Shown: positions 10,283 through 18,743, numbered from the stretch's first letter. The stretch is 61,691 nucleotides of DNA from Sphingopyxis sp. LK2115 (GCF_014595975.1 NZ_JABWGQ010000050.1:1-61691); one strand, 5' to 3'. Notes: generated from the sequence alone by a model not told the origin. Program-made: numbers and translations.

Positions 10283-10855
10283 GTGGCAGAGTCAAAATCA
10301 TCCACTTCGGTGGCCGCCCGCCTCGATGCGATCGAGGCACAGATCAAGCAGATCATTGAAGCGCTTCACGGTTCGGGCGGCGTGTCCGGGCCTTCGACGA
10401 CGATCGAACTCACCGGCGAGGAACTCGACAAGATCGGCGATGCGCTGGAAGACCTTGACAGCCGCCTGACCGATCGACAGCGGCTTTATTTTCTCGGCAT
10501 TTTGGGAGCGGCGGCGCATCATTTCCAGCAGGTGCTGGCAACCGAGGGGCCGTCGATCGAGAATATCCGCACGATCAAGGTCGCCAATGCGGCGCGCATC
10601 CGCGATGTTAAACTGTCCGACGCTTTCCAGGGGCTTACCAAGGTCGAGCAGGGCCGGCTCGGCAGTATCCTGTCACCTGGAGGCGATGTGATGGATTCGG
10701 TCGGTGTGGGCGTTGGCGTCGCCTGCGTCGGCGTCGACTGGTCGAAGGATCTGGCGACCGACCAGCTCGGCGGATGGCGCACCAACCCGGCCTTTGGCGG
10801 TGCGGTCGTCAATCCGGGGCCGTTGGGCGGCCTGCCTGGGGGATTCGGGCGTTAA
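10283..10855 (+). CDS. Putative RiPP precursor protein with Gly-rich C-terminal core
   Basis: A 190-aa protein of no family I know, starting with GTG behind a good AGGAGA site (10271-10276). Residues 1-28 and 44-85 look helical (DAIEAQIKQIIEAL; GEELDKIGDALEDL; LTDRQRLYFLGILGAAAHHF) and would act as a long leader. From about residue 131 the character changes: SPGGD, a GVGVGVACVGVDW run with the only Cys at 148, Trp at 153 and 165, Phe at 171 and 188, and a Gly/Pro-rich end (PLGGLPGGFGR). That leader-plus-low-complexity-tail layout, followed 15 bases later by two radical SAM genes, a YcaO gene, an oxygenase and a protease, argues for a modified substrate. It could also be a scaffold protein; the role is inferred from context. 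Confidence 0.7.
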   Translation: MAESKSSTSVAARLDAIEAQIKQIIEALHGSGGVSGPSTTIELTGEELDKIGDALEDLDSRLTDRQRLYFLGILGAAAHHFQQVLATEGPSIENIRTIKVANAARIRDVKLSDAFQGLTKVEQGRLGSILSPGGDVMDSVGVGVGVACVGVDWSKDLATDQLGGWRTNPAFGGAVVNPGPLGGLPGGFGR

Positions 10856-10870
10856 GCCGGACGGTTCGAC

Positions 10871-12772
10871 ATGAACGCCCCCGTCAAAAGGCCGCGCCGC
10901 CGAGCGGCCGCCGCGGAGGAGGCTGCGCCAGAGGCGAAGGAAGCGGCGTCGGCGCGATCGGTTCATTCGATCGCGCTGGTCGCCGCCCCCTTCAACTCCT
11001 TTCGCCGCCCCTCGATCCAGGTCGGCCTGCTCGCCGCGATCGCACGCCAGTGCGGCTGGACTGCGCGAACGCACCATCTGTTCCTCGATTTTGCGGTGAT
11101 GATCGGCAGCGAATTTTACGAACGCATCGCCAATGATCGCGGCGTGGCGGTGGGCGACTGGCTGTTTTCGGTCGAGGCTTTCGGTCCCGATGCGCCCGAT
11201 GGCGACGGACGCGCGATGCTCGCGGCTTTCGATCTCAAGGACGCCGAGCAATTGTTGATCGTGCGGCGCGATGTCGTGCCGCGCTTCGTCCGGCTGGCGG
11301 CCGAAGAGATTGCGCGATCGAACCCAACGGTCGTCGGTTTTACCTCGACCTTTCAACAGACCGCGGCGGCGATTGCGATTGCCCGGCGGCTGCGATCGAT
11401 GCTGCCGCGCGCGCGCTTCCTGTTCGGCGGCGCCAATTTCGAGCGTGACATGGCGGCCGAATGGATCGCGCATGTCCCCGAGGTCGAATTGGTGCTGAGC
11501 GGCGAGGCCGATGACAGCTTTCCGGCGCTGCTGCGTGCCATTGACGCGGGCGAGGGGATTGATCGCGTCGCTGGACTGAGCTGGCGCGACGATGACGGGA
11601 CGGTGCGGCAGAACAAGCCCGCGAAGATGATCACCGCGCTCGACCGCAATCCGACCCCCGATTACGCCGAATATTTCGATCGCGCCGAATATCTGGGCCT
11701 CGTCCGGACCGGACTGCGCAACGACGTCCGCATCCCCTTTGAAAGCGCGCGCGGATGCTGGTGGGGCGAGCATAGCCACTGCGTCTTTTGCGGGCTCAAC
11801 GCGCTGACGATGAAGTTCCGGTCCAAGTCGCCTGACCGGGTGTGGACCGAGCTTGCCGAACTTGCCGAGAGGCATCGAAGTTATCATTTCGAGGCTGTCG
11901 ATAACATCGTCGACCGCGATTACCGCGGCGCGCTGTTGCCCAGGCTGTCGGCGGCGGATGCGACCTACGACATTTTCTATGAGGTCAAGTCGAACCTGAA
12001 ACCCGACGAGATTCGCGATCTGGCAGATGCGGGAATCCGCACAATCCAGCCCGGAATCGAAAGCCTGTCGACCCCGGTGCTGAAACTGATGCGCAAAGGC
12101 GTGCGCGGGCTTGACAATGTCAACCTGCTGCGCTGGTCGGCCCATTATGGCGTCGCGGTGAGCTGGAACGTGCTGTGGGGCTTTCCGGGCGAGAAAGCCG
12201 AATATTATGCCGAACAGGCGGACTTGTTCCGCCATCTGCACCATTTGCAGCCACCCTCGGCGGGGCTGCGCGTATGGCTCGAACGCTATAGTCCGTTGTT
12301 CAAGGACGAAGCGAGCTTTCCCAAGACATCCCGCAAGCCCGAACGCTCGCTCGACTTTATCGTGCCCGCGCGGATCGACAAGGAGGCAATTGCCTATTTC
12401 TTTGAATATGAACTGGAAAACACGCTGGCCGACCACGATTTCGACAGCATGGCCGAGGCGATCGGCGTCTGGAAAGAGGCGTGGATGCGCGGTTGGCGCC
12501 CGCAACTGCGCTATTTCTCGTCGCCCGGTGTCGTCACCGTCGAGGACAGCCGCCACGCGCCCGAACCGCGGCTGACGCGCCTCACCGGACGCGACGCGCG
12601 CATTTTCCAGGCGCTGCTTGAAAAGCCGCTGAGCGCCGGGCGTGTCGCCGAGCTGATCGACGAACCGCTCCAGCGCGTCGAGCGCTCGCTGCGCCTGCTG
12701 AGCCATGAAGGGCTGATCGCGAGCGAAGGCGGGCTGCACCTGTCGCTGCCATTGCCGGCACGGCGGCGATGA
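10871..12772 (+). CDS. RiPP maturation radical SAM protein (B12-binding type, C-x7-C-x2-C)
   Basis: A 633-aa protein with an N-terminal cobalamin-binding-like domain (residues 31-230; VVGFTSTFQQTAAAIAIARRL, then LFGGANFE and LVLSGEAD) and a radical SAM domain from about residue 285. The [4Fe-4S] cluster motif is C296-x7-C304-x2-C307 within RGCWWGEHSHCVFCGLN, not the usual C-x3-C-x2-C. This spaced motif marks the family known as ribosomal peptide maturation radical SAM protein 1. The last 70 residues (RLTGRDARIFQALLEKPL on) look like a winged helix, perhaps for leader binding. Relatives act on ribosomal peptides; C-methylation or another radical change on the core is possible, but the reaction cannot be told from sequence. 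Its end overlaps the next gene by 4 bases. Confidence 0.85.
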   Translation: MNAPVKRPRRRAAAAEEAAPEAKEAASARSVHSIALVAAPFNSFRRPSIQVGLLAAIARQCGWTARTHHLFLDFAVMIGSEFYERIANDRGVAVGDWLFSVEAFGPDAPDGDGRAMLAAFDLKDAEQLLIVRRDVVPRFVRLAAEEIARSNPTVVGFTSTFQQTAAAIAIARRLRSMLPRARFLFGGANFERDMAAEWIAHVPEVELVLSGEADDSFPALLRAIDAGEGIDRVAGLSWRDDDGTVRQNKPAKMITALDRNPTPDYAEYFDRAEYLGLVRTGLRNDVRIPFESARGCWWGEHSHCVFCGLNALTMKFRSKSPDRVWTELAELAERHRSYHFEAVDNIVDRDYRGALLPRLSAADATYDIFYEVKSNLKPDEIRDLADAGIRTIQPGIESLSTPVLKLMRKGVRGLDNVNLLRWSAHYGVAVSWNVLWGFPGEKAEYYAEQADLFRHLHHLQPPSAGLRVWLERYSPLFKDEASFPKTSRKPERSLDFIVPARIDKEAIAYFFEYELENTLADHDFDSMAEAIGVWKEAWMRGWRPQLRYFSSPGVVTVEDSRHAPEPRLTRLTGRDARIFQALLEKPLSAGRVAELIDEPLQRVERSLRLLSHEGLIASEGGLHLSLPLPARRR

Positions 12773-14307
12773 ACGTCGCCGTGACCGGGACCGCCGCGGC
12801 GGGGATCGACGGCGTTACCGTCGAACGGCTGGCCGCGACCCTGCGACCGGAGGATGATGCGGTCGCGGCGCTGCTGCTCGATCGCGCGCGCTCGCTCCTG
12901 GCCTTCCTGCGAGCCGGTGCGTCGGTGCCGCTGCTTGCCGCCCCGACAGGTGCGCTGCCCGCCGACGTGCGGCAGGCGCTCCGCGCCAGGCCCGGCCTGC
13001 GCGCGGGGACGAGTAACGGCGCCGCCGCGCTGGCCGCGCTGGAGGCGACGCGGCGACGGCTGCGCGCACGGCTGTCCCCCGGCGAAGCAGGAGCATTCGA
13101 CCAGCTGGTCCATCTGGGTGCCGCACCCGCCAGCGGACTGGCGATGATTCCCGCGCCCGCGCTCGGCCTTGCCGACCCCGCCTTTGCGGCCGCCGAACCG
13201 GCCGAACCGGCCGCGCCGCCGACGGGCTTTGCCGACCTCGTGCTGATCGCGAAGCTGACCCGCCATTGCAATTTGCGCTGCACCTATTGCACCGACTGGC
13301 GCGAAGGGCCGGGGAACCAGATGACCCCGGCGACGCAGGCGCTGATGGTGCGCCGTGTCGCCGAGGACCGGTCGATCGCGGCGGCGCGTTTCATCTGGCA
13401 CGGCGGTGAACCCAGCCTGATCGGCGTGCGCAAGATGCTCGGCTTTCTGTGGTTGCAGGCGCGGCTGCGACGGCCGGGGCAGATATTTGCCAATTCGATC
13501 CAGACCAACGCCGCTGCGCTGCCCGACCGCGCGGTCGCGCTCTGGCGGCTGTTCGACTTCAAGGTCAGTGTCAGCCTCGACGGACCGCGCGCCATCCACG
13601 ACCGCCAGCGACGCACGGCGCGCGGAGGCGCATCGTTCGATGCCGTCATCGACGGGATCGCGCGGCTGCGCGAGGCGGGTATCTTTGCCGGGGTGCTGAT
13701 CGTCGTGACGCCGGAAATCGCGGCCTATCCGATCGAAAGGCTGGTCGGCGAACTGGTCGATGCGGGTGTCCACGCAGCGGGTTTCCTGCCCGTGCGGCCC
13801 GATGCGGGGACCGGTAAGGGCCCCTATCTGCCGCCCGCCGCTTTTTCGGATTTCCTGATCCGTCTGTTCGACCTGCTCCGCACACGCCCCGACCTGCGCT
13901 TCGACGTCCGCGAGATCGACGCGCTGCACGCGGCATGGCAGCGACGGCCGACGGGCTTTTGCGAGCTCAACGGCCCCTGCCTTGGCGGTTATTTCGGGAT
14001 CGAACCCGACGGCACGGTGCGCCACTGCGACAAGTTCCTGGGGTCGGCAAGCCACGCGCTCGGCAATCTGGCCGAGCGCAGCCTTGCCGATATCCGCGCA
14101 AGCGCCGGGATGGCGGCGCTGAAGCAGCGCGAGGCCGAACGCTGGCTGCGGCTGCGGTCGTGCGCCTGGTATGGGCATTGCAAAGGCTGGTGTCCGCACG
14201 AGAGCCATATCGCCGCACTGCGCGGCGAGACTGCGCGCTGTTGTGGGCTGGCCCCGGTGTTCGATCATTTCGCGGCGCTCGCGACCGCCGAAAGGCTGAG
14301 CGCATGA
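12769..14307 (+). CDS. Radical SAM/SPASM peptide-modifying enzyme
   Basis: A 512-aa protein. Residues 1-155 form an Ala-rich helical region I cannot assign. The radical SAM core begins at 156 with a canonical C167-x3-C171-x2-C174 motif (RHCNLRCTYC), then WHGGEPSL, the SAM-binding GGEP motif, and VSLDGPRAIHD. The C-terminus carries SPASM-type cysteines (GPCLGGYFGIEPDGTVRHCDKF, then SCAWYGHCKGWCPHE and RCC) for auxiliary Fe-S clusters. Enzymes of this build form C-C, thioether or cyclophane links in peptides, often on aromatic residues; the precursor tail offers Trp and Phe. Starts and stops overlap both neighbours in ATGA fashion. Confidence 0.85.
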   Translation: MNVAVTGTAAAGIDGVTVERLAATLRPEDDAVAALLLDRARSLLAFLRAGASVPLLAAPTGALPADVRQALRARPGLRAGTSNGAAALAALEATRRRLRARLSPGEAGAFDQLVHLGAAPASGLAMIPAPALGLADPAFAAAEPAEPAAPPTGFADLVLIAKLTRHCNLRCTYCTDWREGPGNQMTPATQALMVRRVAEDRSIAAARFIWHGGEPSLIGVRKMLGFLWLQARLRRPGQIFANSIQTNAAALPDRAVALWRLFDFKVSVSLDGPRAIHDRQRRTARGGASFDAVIDGIARLREAGIFAGVLIVVTPEIAAYPIERLVGELVDAGVHAAGFLPVRPDAGTGKGPYLPPAAFSDFLIRLFDLLRTRPDLRFDVREIDALHAAWQRRPTGFCELNGPCLGGYFGIEPDGTVRHCDKFLGSASHALGNLAERSLADIRASAGMAALKQREAERWLRLRSCAWYGHCKGWCPHESHIAALRGETARCCGLAPVFDHFAALATAERLSA

Positions 14308-15329
14308 GTGCGGCCGCAATTGCCTGCCATGCCTGTGCCGCCGCGCGCCGCGCCTCGCTCGGCGTGGCCGCTGCGCCGCGCGGCGCGTTGCTCGCGCTTC
14401 CGGGCTGCGCCTGCCAGACGCTGCCCTCGGGCGAACGACGCAAGCGGCTGCTCGTCCCCGGCGCCGGGCCGCTCGCCGAACTGTCGGCACGCTATTTCGC
14501 CGAGGTCCGGCATTGGGTCGCGGTGGCCAAAGGGTGCGACGTGCGTGCGCTGGGAGCGGCCGCCGACGTCGCGCTGGGGCTTGGCGCGGGATGGCGACGC
14601 TGCGACGCGGCGGCGCGCGCGACCGGCGAGATGCTCGAACGCTATGGCGCCGCGCTGGTGCCGCCGGGAAGCGGCGCACGCGTTGTGCTGACCGACTGGC
14701 GCGGGGCGGTGTGCGGCGACGGACCGGCGGCGGCGGCGTGGCTGCCCTATCACCGGCACGGGCGTCCAGCGCTTCCCGCGTCGTCGACGGGACTCGGCTT
14801 TGCGTTCGACCGCAATCGCGCGCTGCGCGCCGCGGCGCACGAGATGATCGAACGAAGCGCGATCGACACGCTGGCGCGGGACGGGGCGCGCCGTGCAAAG
14901 CCGTTGGGTCCGGTGCGCATCGGCAAGGTTTCGGGGCATGGCTTTCACATCGCGGCGCCATTGCCCGTCGCGCTGGTGCTGGTCGCCGACGGGAGCGGCC
15001 GGATCGTAGCGGCCGGGGCGGCGGCCAGGACCGGAATCGATGCGGCGCTGATCGCGGCGCGGCGCGAGGCGGCGCTTGGCTGGCTTGTCGCGCAGGGTCG
15101 GGTGCTGCCGGGCGCGGGGCTGGATGGCGCGGGCCTGCTGGGGCCGCTCGCCGACCTTCCGCTGTCCGAATGGCCCGTGGCGCGGCGCCGCGGCGCCGTG
15201 GAGCCGCCTTTGTCACCGCGCGGGGCGTTGACGCGCCGCTTCGCATTCGCCGACCTGACGCCGGGCGACATCGCGGCGGCGGGCGGATGGGTCGTGCGCG
15301 CGATGGAAAGGACGGCCGCCGATGCTTGA
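14304..15329 (+). CDS. Divergent YcaO-like protein with Cys-rich N-terminus
   Basis: A 341-aa protein that I assign to the YcaO superfamily from two motifs. One is ARATGEMLERYGA at 104-116 (cf. A-x-x-E-A-x-E-R-Y). The other is SSTGLGFAFDRNRALRAAAH followed by EMIERSA (160-186), matching the S-x-x-G-x-A...E-x-x-E-R nucleotide-binding stretch. YcaO proteins use ATP to activate peptide backbone amides, making azolines, thioamides or amidines. Residues 8-37 hold C8-x2-C11 and C35-x-C37, which might bind zinc or a leader. It lacks the Pro-rich C-terminus of azoline-forming YcaOs, and no TfuA-type partner is encoded nearby. Activity is uncertain, but the fold and the setting agree. Confidence 0.68.
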   Translation: MSAAAIACHACAAARRASLGVAAAPRGALLALPGCACQTLPSGERRKRLLVPGAGPLAELSARYFAEVRHWVAVAKGCDVRALGAAADVALGLGAGWRRCDAAARATGEMLERYGAALVPPGSGARVVLTDWRGAVCGDGPAAAAWLPYHRHGRPALPASSTGLGFAFDRNRALRAAAHEMIERSAIDTLARDGARRAKPLGPVRIGKVSGHGFHIAAPLPVALVLVADGSGRIVAAGAAARTGIDAALIAARREAALGWLVAQGRVLPGAGLDGAGLLGPLADLPLSEWPVARRRGAVEPPLSPRGALTRRFAFADLTPGDIAAAGGWVVRAMERTAADA

Positions 15330-16338
15330 CATGGTGCCGCCGCACGCCACCGATCGGGTACGGTTGCTTTGCGGCAGCGATGCGCGCGCCGTCGCCCCGC
15401 TGCTCGACGCGGCCGCGTCGGCGGTTGAGGTCGCCGCAGGCGTGCGCCTGCTGCGCGGTGGCGGGGCGGTCTGGCGCGGGCAACCACGAGCGGTCGCCAG
15501 GCGGCTCGCGGCCGCGCTGCGACCCCGGCCCGACCGCGACGAGATACGCGCGTTCGACAGCCGCGCGGGCGCCGTCACCGCGCGCCATCTGGGCGAAGCC
15601 GTCGTCGACGCCGACCGCGTGGGCGACACGATCGACAGCGGCGGCACCGTCGTGTTCCAGAAGGTCGACAGCCTTGATTTCCACTGGCACCGGCTGGCGC
15701 GCGCATTCGAGGGGGCGACGCGCCAGCCCGCCCAGATCAATGTCTATGCGGGCGCACCGGGCGCACCGGGACTGGAATGGCATCGCGACCCGCACGATGT
15801 GCTGATCCTGCAATTGGCGGGCGCCAAGATTTTCGCGGTCGAGCGCGATGCGGGCGCCGCCGACATCGCGCTCGCCCCCAGCGACCTGTTGTGGCTGAGC
15901 CGCGGCGTCGGCCATCGTGCGACGAACGGCGCCGCGGGATCTATCCATGCCTCGCTTGGCCTGCTCCACTGGATGCGCGACGCGATGGCGGTGCCGGTCA
16001 TCGACCGGCGGCCGCTGGCTTCGCCGGTCGCCCGCTGTCGGCTGAGCGTCGAAGAGCGCGGCGCCGCGCTGCTCGGTTGGCGCCCGTTTCGCAAGCTGCC
16101 CCCCGACGTGGCCGACGGCGAGCTTCTGCGGCCCGACCTGCTCGCGCTGATCCATCTCGCGCGGCGCGAGTCCATTCTCGATCTTGGCGGGTTTCGCCGC
16201 GCGTTGGGCGGCGAGGAGGCAAGGATGATCGAAGCGGGGCTTTGTCCGCCGAGCCTGCGGCAATGGCTCGGAACCCGTTTGAGGCCGGTGCGCGTCCTGG
16301 CCGACCTGATCGCGCCGCTGGATCCCGGAGAAACATGA
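15322..16338 (+). CDS. JmjC/cupin-like 2-oxoglutarate oxygenase
   Basis: A 338-aa protein of the JmjC-type cupin group (related to the ribosomal oxygenases). The iron-binding H-x-D is at 154-156 in GLEWHRDPHDVLILQLAGAKIF, with Lys169 placed to bind 2-oxoglutarate. A distal His follows in LWLSRGVGHRATN (H198), with H209 as alternative. The C-terminal 110 residues look like a helical or winged-helix addition (LRPDLLALIHLARRE). In this operon it most likely hydroxylates the peptide or a partner. It overlaps the YcaO gene by 8 bases and the protease start by 4, so it is made in step with them. Confidence 0.75.
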   Translation: MLDMVPPHATDRVRLLCGSDARAVAPLLDAAASAVEVAAGVRLLRGGGAVWRGQPRAVARRLAAALRPRPDRDEIRAFDSRAGAVTARHLGEAVVDADRVGDTIDSGGTVVFQKVDSLDFHWHRLARAFEGATRQPAQINVYAGAPGAPGLEWHRDPHDVLILQLAGAKIFAVERDAGAADIALAPSDLLWLSRGVGHRATNGAAGSIHASLGLLHWMRDAMAVPVIDRRPLASPVARCRLSVEERGAALLGWRPFRKLPPDVADGELLRPDLLALIHLARRESILDLGGFRRALGGEEARMIEAGLCPPSLRQWLGTRLRPVRVLADLIAPLDPGET

Positions 16339-17282
16339 TGCGAAGCGACGATCGTTCCCGCTGCCTGCTCGATCTCGTCCGGCGAGACCGGCCCCGCTGG
16401 TTGCAGCAAGGCCGGACGATCGCGCGGCGCGAAGTGACGAAGGCGCAGGAATCGGTGGGCGCCACCGGAATCGGGCAGGACGAACTGGTTGCGCTGACCG
16501 AACGCCTCTCGCCCGAACTGCCCGCCGCCGCGCTGTCGCCGGGCGAGGTTGATACGCTGGAGGCGATCGTCCACACCGAATTGCGCCCCGCGCTGCTGGT
16601 GCAGGACGGCACCTTTTTGCCGCCGCCGGAAGAATGGCGGCATCTTGAAACCTATCGCGCGGGGATCGACCGGGCGATTGCGCGGACATGCCGCATCGAA
16701 ACGGAGGGCGGCATCGCGCTCGACTGGGTCGGCACCGGCTTTGTCGTCGCGCCCGACCTCGTCGCGACCAATCGCCATGTTGTGCAGGAGTTCGCGTCCC
16801 ACGAGCCCGGCCGCGGCTGGCGCATCCACGACGGTGTCACGGTGCGCGCCGATTTCCGGCAGGAGATCGGCAGCACCGCGGTCGCCGATGTGCCGGTGAC
16901 GGGTATCTGGGGTGTCCATGATCGCTTCGACATCGCCATCCTGCAGATGCGACCCGGCCTGTGTCCCAGCCCGATCCCGGCGGGCCTCGCCAATCTGGCG
17001 GCGCAGCGTGATGTCGTGGTCATCGGCTATCCCGCCTATGACTCGCGACGGAATGACGCCGCCGTCATGGACCGCATCTTTCGCGGCATCTATAATGTGA
17101 AGCGCGTGCAGCCGGGGCGGATCATGCTGCGCGACACCGCCAATTACCTGCTGCGCCACGACAGCTCGACGCTCGGCGGCAATTCGGGATCGCCGGTGAT
17201 CGACGTTCGGACCGGTCGTCTGATCGGCATTCACTTTCGCGGGCAATATCTGCGCTGGAACGACGCCGTCGACATTTCCTGA
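16335..17282 (+). CDS. Trypsin-like serine protease, last gene of the RiPP operon
   Basis: A 315-aa protein whose C-terminal two thirds is a chymotrypsin-fold protease. The catalytic triad is visible: His148 in DLVATNRHVV, Asp199 in RFDIAIL and Ser284 in GGNSGSPV. The first 120 residues are a helical region without a signal peptide or membrane segment, so it is probably cytoplasmic. The operon setting suggests it removes the leader of the 190-aa precursor or trims the product, a role more often filled by C39 or other peptidases. An adjacent ATG at 16338 could also be used; GGAG lies upstream of both. Confidence 0.82.
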   Translation: MMRSDDRSRCLLDLVRRDRPRWLQQGRTIARREVTKAQESVGATGIGQDELVALTERLSPELPAAALSPGEVDTLEAIVHTELRPALLVQDGTFLPPPEEWRHLETYRAGIDRAIARTCRIETEGGIALDWVGTGFVVAPDLVATNRHVVQEFASHEPGRGWRIHDGVTVRADFRQEIGSTAVADVPVTGIWGVHDRFDIAILQMRPGLCPSPIPAGLANLAAQRDVVVIGYPAYDSRRNDAAVMDRIFRGIYNVKRVQPGRIMLRDTANYLLRHDSSTLGGNSGSPVIDVRTGRLIGIHFRGQYLRWNDAVDIS

Positions 17283-17359
17283 CCGATCGCGCATAAATGG
17301 GATCCCCGGCAATCGACGGCTGCCGCGGTGACCGCCCCGTCGCGAAAGTCGCTCGCGGG

Positions 17360-17373
17360 TTGACGCGGATCAA
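17360..17373. promoter_or_regulatory. FNR-type box upstream of the universal stress protein
   Basis: TTGACGCGGATCAA differs by one base from the FNR consensus TTGAT-N4-ATCAA and lies 53-66 bases before the stress-protein start. TATGAT at 17377-17382 could serve as a -10 element, but its spacing to the box is unusual, so the true start is unclear. Universal stress proteins of alphaproteobacteria are often under low-oxygen FnrL control. Confidence 0.6.
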
Positions 17374-17426
17374 TGATATGATCCCGCAAAATGATCCAAT
17401 CTCATCCCCTCGCAGGAGACTGGACG

Positions 17427-18236
17427 ATGAAGAATATCCTCGTTCACGCCGCGGGCGACGAAGGCTTGACCACGCGGATCGAAAGCGCGCTGGCGATCGG
17501 CCGCCGCTTTGGCTCGCATCTCAGCTTTCTGATCAGCTCGCCCTATCAGCAATTTATCGCAGCCGATCCGTTCGGCGGCGTCTATCTGGCGAAAGAGCAG
17601 CTGGCGCAGGCCCAGATCGCCGATGCCGAGCTGGAACAGCGACTGCGCGCCGAACTCGAGCGCGAGGATGTGCCATGGGATGTCGCGGTGGCGGACGGCG
17701 ATGCGTTGTCGACGATGGCGCTCGCCGCGACGCTGGCCGATCTTTCCCTTGTCTCGCTTGACACGTCCGACCGGCGAGGGCGGCATGCGTCGACCATCGC
17801 CGGCGACCTGGCGCTTACGGTCCCGGTGCCGGTCCTCGCGCTGCCCGCCGACGCCCCGCCGATCGACCTCGATGCGCCGGTGATGGTGGCGTGGAACGGC
17901 AGCCCGCAGGCGGCGAGTGCGCTGCGCGCCGGCGTTGCGCTGATGCGCGACGCCGCTTCGGTCACGCTGGTAACGGTTGGCGACGACGACGGCCGCGTCG
18001 CGGCGGAGGATGCGCTGCGCTATATGTCGCGGCACGGCGTCCATGGCGAGCTGCGCCGCGAGGCGAAGGGAATGGATGCTTCCGAAGAAGTGCTGGTGCG
18101 CGTTGCTGACGAGATCGGCGCCGGGCTGGTCGTCATGGGCGCCTTTGGCCGGTCGCGGCTGCGCGAAACATTGTTCGGCGGCGTCACGCGCTTCATGCTC
18201 GACGTCGCGCCCGCGCCCCTGCTGCTCATGCACTAG
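17427..18236 (+). CDS. Universal stress protein (tandem UspA-like domains)
   Basis: A 269-aa protein with two UspA folds in tandem. The second is the better preserved, with PVMVAWNGSPQAASALR at its start and the nucleotide-binding GAFGRSRLRETLFGGVTR (G-x2-G-x9-G-S/T type) near the end. The first (MKNILVHAAGDEG...) keeps the fold but has lost the glycine loop. The ATG at 17427 is placed behind GCAGGAGAC. Such proteins bind ATP and support survival under starvation or low oxygen; the FNR-type box upstream fits that. It is followed by IS debris and tRNA-Asn, so it probably stands alone. Confidence 0.88.
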   Translation: MKNILVHAAGDEGLTTRIESALAIGRRFGSHLSFLISSPYQQFIAADPFGGVYLAKEQLAQAQIADAELEQRLRAELEREDVPWDVAVADGDALSTMALAATLADLSLVSLDTSDRRGRHASTIAGDLALTVPVPVLALPADAPPIDLDAPVMVAWNGSPQAASALRAGVALMRDAASVTLVTVGDDDGRVAAEDALRYMSRHGVHGELRREAKGMDASEEVLVRVADEIGAGLVVMGAFGRSRLRETLFGGVTRFMLDVAPAPLLLMH

Positions 18237-18322
18237 GACCGATCGACATTCAGGGGATTCCCAAAGCGGGAGATGCCTGATTCATAGGACTCCGCCTTTG
18301 CGGAGGGACTCGTGGGATCAAG

Positions 18323-18743
18323 CGATACGCGCTGAGCGAAGCGCAGTGGCAGCGGATCGAGCCGCTGTCGCCGGGCAACGCCTGCTATCCGCGACGGACG
18401 GCTTCGGACAACCGGTTGTTTGTAAACGGCGTGTTCCGGGTTTTGCGGTCCGGCGCCCGCTGGTCGGACCTGCCCGAACGCTGCGGCAAGCCGAGTCGGC
18501 GTGCAATCGCTTCACCCGCCGGGCGCGCGCGGGCGTCTGGGCGCGAATGTTCGCCGTGCTGGCCCGCGACTGCGACAATGGCTAGCTGACGATCGACAGC
18601 TCGATCGTCCGCGCCCATGCCCAGGCCGCAGCTGCCCAAAAAGGGTGCACACGACCAGGCTTTTGGGGCGCTGCCGAGGAGGATTGACGTCGAAGTGGCC
18701 TATCGCAGCCGACAGCTTCGGCCGCCCCGTGCGCTTCATCCTG
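18323..18743 (+). pseudogene. Decayed IS5-family transposase
   Basis: Pieces of an IS5-group (DUF4096 type) transposase are spread over the three forward frames. RYALSEAQWQRIEPL and DNRLFVNGVFRVLRSGARW, then SDLPERCGK, lie in one frame; RFTRRARAGVWARMFAVLA and LTIDSSIVRAHAQAA in a second; GGLTSKWPIAADSFGRPVRFIL in a third. At least two frameshifts and an in-frame TAG (before LTIDS) kill it. The catalytic DDE region downstream is missing. The 80 bases before it (18240-18320) resemble the leader of such elements, but I cannot define terminal repeats or target duplications. Confidence 0.8.

Noticed and set aside
10673..16689. Very long reverse-strand frames opposite the RiPP-like operon.
   Set aside because: Sequence is Arg/Ala/Pro-rich low-complexity with no domain, and the forward frames hold intact radical SAM, YcaO and protease motifs.
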